This document shows positions 7,373 to 15,654 of a stretch of DNA of 23,104 nt, in pieces (position 1 is the first letter of the stretch; the number at the start of each line of letters is the position of its first letter). The stretch covers positions 1-23,104 of the forward strand of contig JAUWLK010000009.1 in the NCBI GenBank assembly GCA_030613745.1, read 5' to 3'. Source of the DNA: Flavobacteriaceae bacterium (lineage in GTDB: Bacteria > Bacteroidota > Bacteroidia > Flavobacteriales > Flavobacteriaceae). Made by a program: the position numbers and the translations under genes. The notes under the pieces were generated by a model. That model worked only from the letters and a program-made list of their open reading frames with translations, did not search any database and was not told where the DNA came from.

Positions 7373-8559
7373 TTTTTATATTGTTCTAAAGCGAGTTTTA
7401 ATAATTCAACAGAGCGAATTAAACTTTCTTTATTAAGTACGTAAGCTATGCGAATTTGATTTTTTCCTGATCCTTTTGTTGAATAAAACCCACTTGCCGG
7501 AGCTACCATTACAGTTTCATTATTATCATTAAAATTTTCAAGCATCCATTGTGAAAAATCATCAGCATCATCAATAGGTAATTCAGCAATACAATAAAAT
7601 GCTCCTTTAGGGGTTGCCACTTTTAAGTTTTCAATTTTTTTCAATTCTTTTATTAAAGTGTTTCTTCTGTCAACATATTCTTCTATAACTTCATCAAAAT
7701 AAATCTGTGGAGTTTCTAGGGCTGCTTCACTAGCAATTAGAGCATAAGTTGGTGAGCTTAAACGCGCTTGAGCATATTTTAAAGCAGTTTGAATAACTTC
7801 TTTATTTTTTGAAACAACACAACCTATTCTGGCACCACACATACTGTATCGTTTTGAAACAGAATCAATCATAATTGCATTATCATCAATACGAGTTCCG
7901 CTCATTACTGAATGATGTTGTACGCCATCATAAACAAATTCTCTATAAACTTCATCAGCAATTAAAAATATATCGTGTTTTAAAACCAATATTTTTAACT
8001 TTTCAATTTCTTCTTTTGAATATAAGTACCCTGTTGGATTACCGGGGTTACAAATTAAAATTGCTTTTGTTTTTGGAGATATCAATTTTTCAAATTCCTC
8101 TATTTTTGGAAGTGAAAATCCATCATCAATTTTTGAAACAATGGGTACAATATTTATACCATTAGCTGTAGAAAAACCATTATAATTTGCATAAAACGGT
8201 TCAGGAATTATAATTTCATCACCAAAGTCGGTTATACTTCCCAAAGTAAATAAAAGTGCTTCTGATCCACCGGTCGTAATAATAATATCATTAGCTGTAA
8301 CATCAATATTATTTTTTTTATAATATTCGGCAAGTTTTGTACGATAAATTTCTGAACCTTCACTACGAGCGTAAGCTAATACTTCAAGATTATTATTTTT
8401 TACCGCGTCTAAAGCAACTTTTGGGGTTTTAATATCTGGCTGACCAATATTTAAATGATAAACTTTGACACCTCTTTTTTTTGCTTCTTCTGCAAACGGT
8501 ACTAATTTTCTTATAGGTGATTCAGGCATCAAAGCACCTTTATTTGAGATTTTTGGCAT
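7369..8559 (-). CDS. PLP-dependent class I/II aminotransferase (aspartate aminotransferase-like)
   Basis: 396 residues, fold type I aminotransferase. It transfers amino groups between an amino acid, probably aspartate or an aromatic or branched substrate, and a 2-oxo acid using pyridoxal phosphate. Lys236 in SVSKRYSMCGARIG is the Schiff-base lysine. NPGNPTG (171-177) and the aspartate of ADEVYREF (201-208) complete the cofactor pocket, and GQPD (39-42) is the N-terminal substrate loop. The exact substrate cannot be read. The gene is the first of a pair with murB (4-base overlap). Upstream at about 8590 a TA-n3-TTTGCA stretch resembles the local promoter element with one extra spacer base. Confidence 0.93.
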   Translation of the reverse strand: MPKISNKGALMPESPIRKLVPFAEEAKKRGVKVYHLNIGQPDIKTPKVALDAVKNNNLEVLAYARSEGSEIYRTKLAEYYKKNNIDVTANDIIITTGGSEALLFTLGSITDFGDEIIIPEPFYANYNGFSTANGINIVPIVSKIDDGFSLPKIEEFEKLISPKTKAILICNPGNPTGYLYSKEEIEKLKILVLKHDIFLIADEVYREFVYDGVQHHSVMSGTRIDDNAIMIDSVSKRYSMCGARIGCVVSKNKEVIQTALKYAQARLSSPTYALIASEAALETPQIYFDEVIEEYVDRRNTLIKELKKIENLKVATPKGAFYCIAELPIDDADDFSQWMLENFNDNNETVMVAPASGFYSTKGSGKNQIRIAYVLNKESLIRSVELLKLALEQYKN

Positions 8560-8682
8560 GATTTTATTGGATTAAAATGTACAACAAAATTGCAAAATAT
8601 AATTTACATTATTGTTTAAAAAATTATCTTTTTTAAGTTAAATTTCGTATCTTTAATGATATTAATTATAAAATGTAAGATT

Positions 8683-9045
8683 ATGTCAAGCGATTCAAAA
8701 CTTTTAATTGGACTTATAGTAGGAGCTACTGCAGGGGCAATGGCTGGTTTACTGTTTGCACCTGCGCCGGGAAAAGAAACCCGTGAAAAAATTGCAGATA
8801 AGGCAAGTGATTTAAAAAACGATTTAGATATTAAAATGAAAGATTTATCTGATAAAATAGCAAATCTTGAAAAGGAGTCAATTCAAGATTTTAAAGATAA
8901 ATTTTACGATGTAAAAGGTACTGTAAAGAAAAAATATGAACATGTTGCTACCAAAGTGAAAGATTTGGAAAAAGATCTTATTCATAAAATGGAAGACTTG
9001 AAAAAGAAAGCCAACAAAATGGAAAAAGAGGCAGAACACGCTTAA
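8683..9045 (+). CDS. YtxH domain-containing envelope protein
   Basis: 120 residues from the chosen start. A glycine/alanine-rich N-terminal membrane helix (about 7-26, LLIGLIVGATAGAMAGLLFA) is followed by APAPGKETREKI, the YtxH signature, and then a long charged helical tail (30-120) that should form an extended coiled coil. The family is linked to general stress in Bacillus and is common in Bacteroidota; its molecular role is unknown. I chose the ATG at 8683 rather than 8656 because the extra residues are not part of the family and the candidate promoter TATCTTTA (8649-8656) overlaps the earlier ATG. It is the first gene of a three-gene plus-strand cassette. Confidence 0.85.
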   Translation: MSSDSKLLIGLIVGATAGAMAGLLFAPAPGKETREKIADKASDLKNDLDIKMKDLSDKIANLEKESIQDFKDKFYDVKGTVKKKYEHVATKVKDLEKDLIHKMEDLKKKANKMEKEAEHA

Positions 9046-9068
9046 ATGTTGTATTTGATTTTTAAAAT

Positions 9069-9422
9069 ATGATAGAACTAATAAAAAAATATGTTGAAAA
9101 TAGATTTCAACTTATTAAATTAGAGCTTGTTAGTGCTTTAGCTAATATCGGATCAGGTTTAGTAAGCTCTTTTTTAATATTAATTATTGGAATGATAATT
9201 TTACTAATGTTTAGCTTGGCATTGGCTTTTTGGTTTGCTGCAATTTTTGAAAGTGAAGTTATTGGTTTTGCTATTGTAGGAGGGATTTACACTTTGATTT
9301 TTATTGTTTATCTATTCCTTTTCAAAAATTTAATCGGCAATAAAGTAAAAAACGAAATAGTAAAAGCAGCATTATCCGCTGAGGAAGAATTAAATAAATT
9401 TGATGAAAATACTGAATTATGA
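9069..9422 (+). CDS. Holin-superfamily / YqjE-like small membrane protein
   Basis: 117 residues. A short amphipathic N-terminus (MIELIKKYVENRFQLIKLEL) precedes two strong membrane hairpins (about 26-58 and 65-90), and a charged C-terminal tail follows. This is the layout of the Phage_holin_3_6/YqjE family, which despite the name is a chromosomal inner-membrane family often encoded beside YtxH or YqjD proteins. It lies 23 bases after the YtxH gene and overlaps the next gene by 4 bases (ATGA), so the three products are probably made together. Nothing nearby suggests a prophage or lysis cassette. Confidence 0.75.
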   Translation: MIELIKKYVENRFQLIKLELVSALANIGSGLVSSFLILIIGMIILLMFSLALAFWFAAIFESEVIGFAIVGGIYTLIFIVYLFLFKNLIGNKVKNEIVKAALSAEEELNKFDENTEL

Positions 9423-9757
9423 ATGATGAATTTGGTTTCAAAATAAATTCTTATAAAAATTTAAAAACTGCTAAAAAACTCTTGAAAATTGAAATTGATA
9501 TTCAGGAGATTGAATTTAAAAATAATCCGTTTTTTAAAATTTTATCATCGTTTTCTAAAGGTGATTCATTTAAAAACTCATTTCAAAATTCATTTACATC
9601 GTTGTCTATTGATAATTATAAAAAAACTGCCGAAAATATAATAAGTACAATATTGATGGCTAATAAAAAAACACGTAAATATTTTATTGCTTTTATCATT
9701 GCCAGAGAGATGGTTCCGTATACTATTCATAAGATAAATGATTTTCTAAAAAAATAA
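9419..9757 (+). CDS. Unknown 112-residue protein of the YtxH/holin-like cassette
   Basis: I do not recognise a family. The 112-residue product is basic, rich in Lys, Asn, Phe and Ser, and has no signal peptide. One moderately hydrophobic segment (KYFIAFIIAREMVPYTIHKI, about 88-107) near the C-terminus might associate with the membrane. Its start overlaps the stop of the holin-like gene (ATGA), which supports it being a real, translationally coupled third member of the cassette. By position it is reminiscent of YqjK, the third protein of the enterobacterial yqjD-yqjE-yqjK group, but I see no sequence evidence for homology. Confidence 0.7.
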   Translation: MNDEFGFKINSYKNLKTAKKLLKIEIDIQEIEFKNNPFFKILSSFSKGDSFKNSFQNSFTSLSIDNYKKTAENIISTILMANKKTRKYFIAFIIAREMVPYTIHKINDFLKK

Positions 9758-9785
9758 TAACAAAAGCTAAACTTTTCTTAAATAA

Positions 9786-9823
9786 AATGTTTTTAAGCTA
9801 TTTTGTAGTAACTTAAAAACATT
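9786..9823 (+). terminator. 12-bp perfect hairpin after the YtxH/holin-like cassette
   Basis: AATGTTTTTAAG (9786-9797) pairs exactly with CTTAAAAACATT (9812-9823) around a 14-base loop. It lies 28 bases after the 112-residue gene and 12 bases before the next ATG (9836). The right arm is followed only by TATTTG rather than a T run, so it may be a weak terminator or a structured leader of the protease-like gene. Confidence 0.45.
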
Positions 9824-9835
9824 ATTTGATTAGTT

Positions 9836-11164
9836 ATGTCTTTAAAGAGAACATTTTATTTTATTTTCATATTATTTGTATCTTTTTCTGGAATTTCCCA
9901 AAGAAGTTTTAAAATTTTGAAAAATAATGATAGGGTAACAATACCATTTACATTGGTAAATAATTTGGTAGTAATTTCTGCAAAAGTAAATGGGAAAGAA
10001 TTATCATTTTTATTAGATACCGGTATAGATAAAACGATATTATTTAATTTAAAATTTTCTGATTCTCTCATTCTTAAAAATGTAGAGAAAATTAAACTTC
10101 GTGGATTAGGAGAAGGACAACCCATTGAAGCTTTGAAATCAAAAAATAATTTATTGAGAATAAATAATATTGTTAACCCAAATCATTTGGTTTTTATGAT
10201 TATTGATGATCAATTTGATTTATCTACAAAGATGGGAATTGATATCAATGGGATTATAGGAGGCGATCTATTTAAAGATTTTATTGTAAAAATCAACTAT
10301 TCAAATAAAAAAATAACTTTTTATAATCCTAAATTCTATGTATATAAAAAATGCAATAACTGTATAACTTTACCTTTAGAATTTTATAATCAAAAACCAT
10401 ATATTGATGTTTTTGTAGAAGATCATTTAGGAGAAGAATTTAAAGTTAAGTTGTTAATTGATTCTGGAGGAGGAGATGCACTTTGGTTATTTGAAAACAC
10501 ACATCCTAAAATAACAGTATCAGATAAGTTTTTTGAGGATTATCTTGGTAGAGGACTAAGTGGGAGTATTTATGGTAAAAGAAGTAAAATTAAAAAAGTA
10601 AGAATTGGAGACTTTATTTTAGAAAATATTTTGGTTTCTTATCCAGATTCTACTTCAATAATAACTGTTCATAAAAGTAAATATAGAAATGGAACTCTTG
10701 GTGCTGAAATTTTAAAACGTTTTCATGTTATTTTTGATTATCAAAATAGTAAAATCACATTGAAGAAAAATTTGTTTTATAAAACACCATTTTTATATAA
10801 CAAAAGCGGTATGGAGTTGATTTTTAGTGGAGATGTATTGGTTCAAGAAAAAAGTAGCAGGTTTGTTAATTATGAATTTAAAGATAATAAAAGTTCTTTA
10901 ATTACTGAAGTAATGGCTATTTATAACTTGGCTTATAAGCCAGGTTATGAAATTTCATTCATTCGTAAACAATCACCAGCGCATTTTGCAGGTTTATTAG
11001 TTGGAGATATAATTATAGAAATTAATGGAAAACCAGCTTATGAAAAGAAATTAGATGAAATTATATATACGCTATCAGGTAAAGAGAATAAAAAGATTAA
11101 GCTCTTAATTGAAAGAAACGGTAAACAACTTAAATATGAATTTCTTCTTAAGAATATATTATAA
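9836..11164 (+). CDS. Secreted retropepsin-like aspartyl protease with C-terminal PDZ domain
   Basis: 442 residues. A signal peptide (about 1-21, ending GISQ) exports it. Two aspartyl-protease-like lobes follow: the first has LSFLLDTGIDKTILF with DTG at 61-63 and IIGGDLF (140-146); the second has VKLLIDSGGGDALWLF with DSG at 209-211 and the partner GTLGAEILKRF. Each lobe thus carries a D-T/S-G triad and a downstream hydrophobic-G motif, as in pepsin/retropepsin folds. Residues about 355-442 form a PDZ domain (SPAHFAGLLVGDIIIEINGK). A periplasmic or surface peptidase or peptide-binding role is likely; the substrate is unknown. Neighbours on both sides are unrelated. Active status rests only on the two triads being intact. 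Confidence 0.82.
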   Translation: MSLKRTFYFIFILFVSFSGISQRSFKILKNNDRVTIPFTLVNNLVVISAKVNGKELSFLLDTGIDKTILFNLKFSDSLILKNVEKIKLRGLGEGQPIEALKSKNNLLRINNIVNPNHLVFMIIDDQFDLSTKMGIDINGIIGGDLFKDFIVKINYSNKKITFYNPKFYVYKKCNNCITLPLEFYNQKPYIDVFVEDHLGEEFKVKLLIDSGGGDALWLFENTHPKITVSDKFFEDYLGRGLSGSIYGKRSKIKKVRIGDFILENILVSYPDSTSIITVHKSKYRNGTLGAEILKRFHVIFDYQNSKITLKKNLFYKTPFLYNKSGMELIFSGDVLVQEKSSRFVNYEFKDNKSSLITEVMAIYNLAYKPGYEISFIRKQSPAHFAGLLVGDIIIEINGKPAYEKKLDEIIYTLSGKENKKIKLLIERNGKQLKYEFLLKNIL

Positions 11165-11177
11165 ATTTATTTGAAGG

Positions 11178-11630
11178 CTAATTTTTATTTTCAGAAACTA
11201 TACTTTTCTTTTTTTGTAGATCATTTGCAGGTTTATCTAATACCCTTCCTTTAACTCTCAATATTTTTGTTGCATCAAAAGCATTTGATGTTATAGTGAT
11301 AGTTTTAGAAAAAGGACCAACTCTGTTTGTTGCGTACCTTACTTTTATTTCTCCTGTATCTCCTGGCATAATTGGTTCTTCAGGTTTTGTTGGTACTGTA
11401 CAGCCACAGCTTCCTCTTACAGTTGTAATAATCAAAGGTGATTTGCCAATATTTTTAAATATAAAAACTCTATTACCATCAGAATTTAAAGCAATTTCTC
11501 CATAGTCAATTATCTCATTTTCAAATTCAAATACCGGACCGGTATAATCTTTTTTGATTTCTTCTTCTGTTTGTGCATATAATGGTGCAGATAAAACAAT
11601 TGCAAATAAAATTAATAGTAATTTTTTCAT
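11178..11630 (-). CDS. Exported DUF1573 protein
   Basis: 150 residues. A signal peptide (MKKLLLILFAIVLSAPLYAQ) is followed by a DUF1573 immunoglobulin-like domain (about 33-131). Diagnostic elements are IIDYGEIALNSDGNRVF, FKNIGKSPLIITTVRGSCGC, where C94 and C96 form the conserved CGC, and the final ILRVKGRVL. The fold resembles the ASPM-SPD-2-Hydin beta-sandwich and is very common in exported Bacteroidota proteins; no biochemical function is established. The gene converges on the protease-like gene with 13 bases between stops and diverges from valS. Confidence 0.88.
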   Translation of the reverse strand: MKKLLLILFAIVLSAPLYAQTEEEIKKDYTGPVFEFENEIIDYGEIALNSDGNRVFIFKNIGKSPLIITTVRGSCGCTVPTKPEEPIMPGDTGEIKVRYATNRVGPFSKTITITSNAFDATKILRVKGRVLDKPANDLQKKKSIVSENKN

Positions 11631-11710
11631 GATTTTGATTTTATTGTAAAATTAATACTTTTTACGATAAAATAGTAACTAAATTCATCCAAAGATATTG
11701 TGTAATATTG

Positions 11711-11718
11711 TAATTTTG
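11711..11718 (+). promoter_or_regulatory. -7 promoter element of valS
   Basis: TAATTTTG followed by CA is an exact TAnnTTTG match, 26 bases before the valS ATG. Transcription would start near 11725, giving a leader of about 20 bases. Confidence 0.55.
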
Positions 11719-11744
11719 CACACTATTTCACAAAATTTTAATAA

Positions 11745-14381
11745 ATGAATATCCCAACTAAATATAACGCTTTAAAAGTTGAAGATAAATGGTATCAATA
11801 CTGGATGGATAATAAATATTTTCATTCAACACCTGATGACAGAGAACCATATACTATTGTAATTCCACCACCAAATGTTACTGGTGTTTTACACATGGGC
11901 CATATGTTGAACAATACCATTCAGGACGTGTTAATTAGACGGAAAAGAATGCAGGGTTATAATGCGTGTTGGGTTCCGGGAACAGATCATGCTTCAATAG
12001 CTACCGAAGCAAAAGTTGTAGAAAAATTAAAAGAACAGGGTATTGAAAAATCAGATCTTAATCGTGAAGAATTTTTAAAACATGCTTGGGATTGGACTCA
12101 TAAACACGGTGGATTAATTTTAGAACAGTTAAAAAAATTAGGAGCTTCATGTGATTGGGATAGAACCAAATTTACATTAGATGATGATTTAAATGAATCG
12201 GTTACTAAAGTGTTTATTGATTTATATAATAAAGGATTGATTTACAAGGGGTATCGTATGGTTAACTGGGATCCTGAAGCTAAAACTACATTAAGTGATG
12301 AAGAGGTAATTTATGTTGAAAAACCAGGTAAATTATATTATATAAAATACCAAATTGAAGGAACAAATGAATATATACAAATAGCAACAACCCGACCTGA
12401 AACAATTTTAGGAGATACCGCAATTTGTATAAATCCTAATGATGATCGTTTTAAACATTTAAAAGGCTTAAAGGTTATAGTTCCAATTGTAAATCGTATA
12501 ATTCCAATTATTGAAGATGAATATGTTGATATGGAATTTGGTACGGGTAGCTTAAAAATAACACCAGCACATGACCCCAATGACAAGATCATAGGTGAAA
12601 AGCATAAATTAGAAGTAATTGATATTTTTAATGATGATGCTACTTTAAATTCTTATGGATTGCATTTTGAAGGAAAAGATAGATTTGTTGTAAGAAAAGA
12701 GATTGTTGAAGAATTAACTTTAAAAGGATTTTTAGTTAAAACGGAAGATTATACTCATAAAGTAGGTACATCTGAGAGAACCAAAGTTATAATTGAGCCA
12801 AAAATTTCTGAACAATGGTTTTTAAAAATGGACGATTTGGTAAAACCTGCAATAAAAGCAGTTTTAGAAACCAAAGAAGTGAAATTGGTACCCAGTAAAT
12901 TTGAAAATACTTATCGCCACTGGATGGAAAATATTCGAGATTGGAATATTTCTCGCCAATTATTGTGGGGGCATCGAATACCGGCATATTATTATGGTAA
13001 AGGAAATGATGATTTTGTAGTTGCAAAAAATATTGAAGATGCTTTAGAATTGGCTAGAGGTAAATCTAAAAACCCAAATTTAACACTTGACGATATAAAT
13101 CAAGAAGAAGATTCTTTAGATACTTGGTTTTCATCTTGGTTATGGCCTATGAGTGTTTTTGATGGGATTAATAATCCAGAAAATGAAGATTATAAATATT
13201 ATTACCCTACAAACGATCTTGTAACTGCTCCAGATATTATATTTTTTTGGGTTGCCAGAATGATTATTGCAGGTTATGAATTTGATGGAAGAAAACCTTT
13301 TGAAAATGTTTATTTTACAGGAATAGTTAGAGATCAACAGCGTAGAAAGATGTCAAAATCATTAGGCAATTCACCTGATCCAATTGAGTTGATGGAACAA
13401 TATGGCGCAGATGGAGTTAGAGCCGGTATTTTAATGAGTTCAGCAGCAGGTAATGATTTGCTTTTTGATGAAAATTTGATGCTTCAAGGACGTAATTTTG
13501 CCAATAAAATTTGGAATGGTTTCCGTTTGGTAAAAGGATGGGAAGTTTCTAGTGAAATTGAGCAACCTCAATCAGCAAGAATAGCCATTAAATGGTATCA
13601 ATCTAAATTTCAAAAAACTTTACAATTTATTGAAAATCAGTTTGAACAATATAGATTGTCGGATGCTTTAACAGCAATTTATAAATTGGTTTGGGATGAT
13701 TTTTCTTCTTGGTATTTAGAAATGGTTAAACCTGAATACGGTAAACCAATTGATGTAAAAACCTTAAAAGCAACTATTGCTTTTTTTGAAGATAATATTA
13801 AAATATTACATCCTTTTATGCCCTTTATTACAGAAGAAATTTGGCAATATTTTAGTGAAAGATCAAAGGAAGAAGCATTAATTATTTCAAATTATCCAGA
13901 ACAATGCAACTTTGATGAAAATATTTTAAATGATTTTGTAGTCATTCAAGAAATAGTTTCAGCAATTAGAAATATCCGAAAAGAAAAAAATATTTCATTT
14001 AAAGAAAAAATAGAACTATTCATTTTAGAAAAAGAAAAATTAAATTCTGATTTTAATGATGTATTTAAAAAGTTATGTAATATTTCTAATATTTATAAGG
14101 TAGATATAAAAATTGAAAATGCTATTACTTTTAGAGTAGGGTCTAACGAGTTTTTTATTCCGGTATCGAAAAATATTGATGTAGAAGAGGAGTTTAAAAA
14201 ACTTTCGGAAGAATTAAAATATACAAAAGGATTTTTAATATCAGTTCAAAAGAAATTGAGTAATGAACGATTTGTAAATAACGCACCGGAACAAGTAATA
14301 ACTAACGAGCGTAAAAAAGAAGCAGATGCAATTTCAAAAATTACGATGCTTGAAGAGAGCTTAAAAAGTTTAAATAGATAA
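11745..14381 (+). CDS. valS: Valyl-tRNA synthetase
   Basis: 878 residues, the usual length for a bacterial ValRS. It charges tRNA(Val) and hydrolyses mischarged Thr-tRNA(Val). The class I HIGH signature is HMGH (50-53) within PPPNVTGVLHMGHM. The KMSKS loop is at 535-539. Between them lies the CP1 editing domain (about 190-340, with TTRPETILGDTA). The anticodon-binding domain starts near 620 (AIKWYQSKFQ), and the C-terminal coiled coil that closes on the tRNA elbow is at about 810-878. DTWFSSWLWP is the conserved segment before the catalytic site. The gene is monocistronic with its own promoter and an A/T-only hairpin downstream. Confidence 0.98.
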   Translation: MNIPTKYNALKVEDKWYQYWMDNKYFHSTPDDREPYTIVIPPPNVTGVLHMGHMLNNTIQDVLIRRKRMQGYNACWVPGTDHASIATEAKVVEKLKEQGIEKSDLNREEFLKHAWDWTHKHGGLILEQLKKLGASCDWDRTKFTLDDDLNESVTKVFIDLYNKGLIYKGYRMVNWDPEAKTTLSDEEVIYVEKPGKLYYIKYQIEGTNEYIQIATTRPETILGDTAICINPNDDRFKHLKGLKVIVPIVNRIIPIIEDEYVDMEFGTGSLKITPAHDPNDKIIGEKHKLEVIDIFNDDATLNSYGLHFEGKDRFVVRKEIVEELTLKGFLVKTEDYTHKVGTSERTKVIIEPKISEQWFLKMDDLVKPAIKAVLETKEVKLVPSKFENTYRHWMENIRDWNISRQLLWGHRIPAYYYGKGNDDFVVAKNIEDALELARGKSKNPNLTLDDINQEEDSLDTWFSSWLWPMSVFDGINNPENEDYKYYYPTNDLVTAPDIIFFWVARMIIAGYEFDGRKPFENVYFTGIVRDQQRRKMSKSLGNSPDPIELMEQYGADGVRAGILMSSAAGNDLLFDENLMLQGRNFANKIWNGFRLVKGWEVSSEIEQPQSARIAIKWYQSKFQKTLQFIENQFEQYRLSDALTAIYKLVWDDFSSWYLEMVKPEYGKPIDVKTLKATIAFFEDNIKILHPFMPFITEEIWQYFSERSKEEALIISNYPEQCNFDENILNDFVVIQEIVSAIRNIRKEKNISFKEKIELFILEKEKLNSDFNDVFKKLCNISNIYKVDIKIENAITFRVGSNEFFIPVSKNIDVEEEFKKLSEELKYTKGFLISVQKKLSNERFVNNAPEQVITNERKKEADAISKITMLEESLKSLNR

Positions 14382-14403
14382 AATATTTCAATATTTTATT
14401 TTT
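14380..14403 (+). terminator. A/T-only hairpin at the end of valS
   Basis: AAAATATT (14380-14387) is complementary to AATATTTT (14390-14397) with TC between, so about 7 bp can form with a 4-base loop, followed by ATTTTT. It overlaps the valS stop region and the end of the YceI pseudogene. An A/U-only stem is weak, so this is a tentative call. Confidence 0.35.
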
Positions 14404-14729
14404 CAAGTATAGTTTTAACTTGAAAGTTAACAGCTACTTTACTTCAAGTTTTACTGATACCATCAGCCATTTTATGTTTATCTTAACAAACTTTGTTTAA
14501 AGTATTGATAGCTTTTTGAGCAAACCATTCAAGGTTAAATCAACTTTTTCTATTTCATTTTCATATATATTTGTTTTACTCGAAATTTTTATAGTTTTAC
14601 CATTACTCCAAAAATATTTTTAGTTAGTTTAGAATCTCGAATACTATCATTAATAAAAAAACTGGATACAGGAACTTCAAAATCAAAGCCATTTAAACCT
14701 CTATTGGATAAGCTGATTTATTTTTAATT
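14396..14729 (-). pseudogene. Decayed C-terminal half of a YceI-family lipid-binding protein gene
   Basis: The roughly 350-base gap between valS and the acyl-CoA-binding gene is not empty. Reading the minus strand in pieces gives GLNGFDFEVPVSSFFINDSI and RDSKLTKNIFGVM (about 14700-14600). After a frame change comes ENEIEKVDLTLNG (about 14561-14525). After another comes FAQKAINTLNKVC, stop, DKHKMADGISKT, stop, SKVAVNFQVKTILEK and a final stop at 14398-14396. These are recognisable pieces of the exported YceI-like beta-barrel family (NDxIRDxKLxxxFFGVM; AxxSLNKVCxDLHxGxDGxSKTW). The two internal stops replace a likely Tyr (TAA) and Trp (TGA). The signal peptide and N-terminal half are gone, and the part between the second and third pieces is shortened. 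I count at least two stops and two frame changes. Family identification is from memory of the motif pattern. Confidence 0.72.
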
Positions 14730-14734
14730 AGAAA

Positions 14735-15004
14735 TTATATAATTTTTTGGTCAGTAAATTTTTCAACCAATTTTATATATTCTTGTTTGGCTTCATCAAC
14801 AGAAATTTTATTTATTTGAAACCAAGCATTAAGTTTAAAGGCATTTCTTATAGCATTGTTACCTGAAGGATGTGCTACAGCATCTTTACTAGTAGCATGT
14901 TTATAATATGCATAAAATTGCAACATAGTATCAGGTGGTAATTTTTTGGTCATTGCCGATGCTATTTCAAAAGCTTTTTTAAATTTTCGATCAAGATCTG
15001 TCAT
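14735..15004 (-). CDS. Acyl-CoA-binding protein
   Basis: 89 residues, the exact size of the four-helix ACBP fold. Diagnostic stretches are LDRKFKKAFEIA (helix 1), the signature LPPDTMLQFYAYYKHAT (22-38) with the tyrosine and lysine that hold the CoA phosphate, and KLNAWF (about 57-62). It binds long-chain acyl-CoA in the cytoplasm, buffering or delivering it. The ATG overlaps the psd stop by one base (TAATG), so it is translationally coupled to phosphatidylserine decarboxylase and is the last gene of the phospholipid cluster. ACBP is patchy in bacteria, so this linkage is informative: it may hand acyl chains to membrane lipid synthesis. Confidence 0.93.
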   Translation of the reverse strand: MTDLDRKFKKAFEIASAMTKKLPPDTMLQFYAYYKHATSKDAVAHPSGNNAIRNAFKLNAWFQINKISVDEAKQEYIKLVEKFTDQKII

Positions 15005-15654
15005 TAAATTTTGGCAATTATAGTTTCTCCTCCTTTGGTTTTTTGATTAAGCTCAACAACAAGTTTCATATCCAAAGGTACAAAAATATCTATTCTGGAT
15101 CCAAATTTAATGAATCCAGCATCATCACCCTGAGTAACAGATTTTTCTACTTTTGCATAATTTACTATACGGCGTGCAACAGCGCCTGCTATTTGACGGT
15201 ATAAAATTTCACCAACTTTTTTATTTTCAATAACTATAGTTGTTCGTTCGTTTTCTTCAGAAGATTTTGGGTGCCAGGCAACTAAGTATTTTCCAGGGTG
15301 ATATTTGTTAAACTTTATTATGCCACTTGCAGGATATCGGGTAACATGAACATTTAAGGGAGACATAAATATTGATATCTGTCTTCTTTTGTCTTTAAAA
15401 TATTCTTTTTCAACTACTTCCTCAATAACTACTATTTTTCCATCTGCAGGAGCTATTATATAGTCATCATTGATTTGAGTATTTCTTTTTGGGTTTCTGA
15501 AAAATTGAAGAATTAATATAAAAAGTATTAAAAATAAAATCATTAATACTTTTTGTAACCAATAAATAAGTACAAAATATTCAACTAAAAAAATAGATAC
15601 AACTAAAATTAATGCTGAAAAAAATATGATTTTAAAACCTTCTTTATGAAACAT
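15004..15654 (-). CDS. psd: Phosphatidylserine decarboxylase, short form
   Basis: 216 residues, the short archaeal/Bacteroidota-type Psd. Membrane helices span about 8-30 and 33-52, followed by RNPKRNT and the conserved IIAPADGKIV (67-76). SPLNVHVTRYP (98-108) holds the catalytic histidine region, and FGS (184-186) is the self-cleavage site: cleavage before Ser186 makes the pyruvoyl group of the small subunit. It decarboxylates phosphatidylserine to phosphatidylethanolamine at the inner membrane. It shares one base with the stop of cdsA (TAATG) and one with the start of the ACBP gene, so the three form a tightly coupled unit. The phosphatidylserine synthase gene (pssA) that would link the CdsA and Psd reactions is not in the window. 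Confidence 0.95.
   Translation of the reverse strand: MFHKEGFKIIFFSALILVVSIFLVEYFVLIYWLQKVLMILFLILFILILQFFRNPKRNTQINDDYIIAPADGKIVVIEEVVEKEYFKDKRRQISIFMSPLNVHVTRYPASGIIKFNKYHPGKYLVAWHPKSSEENERTTIVIENKKVGEILYRQIAGAVARRIVNYAKVEKSVTQGDDAGFIKFGSRIDIFVPLDMKLVVELNQKTKGGETIIAKI

Noticed and set aside
9069..9422. Holin-like gene as a sign of a prophage or lysis cassette
   Set aside because: There is no endolysin, phage structural gene or integrase nearby; the holin-superfamily name covers chromosomal YqjE-like proteins paired with YtxH.
11690..11730. Short symmetric AT stretch (ATATT-GTGT-AATAT) before valS as a T-box or operator
   Set aside because: The arms are only 5 bp and the presumed leader is about 20 bases, too short for a T-box; chance in AT-rich DNA is likely.
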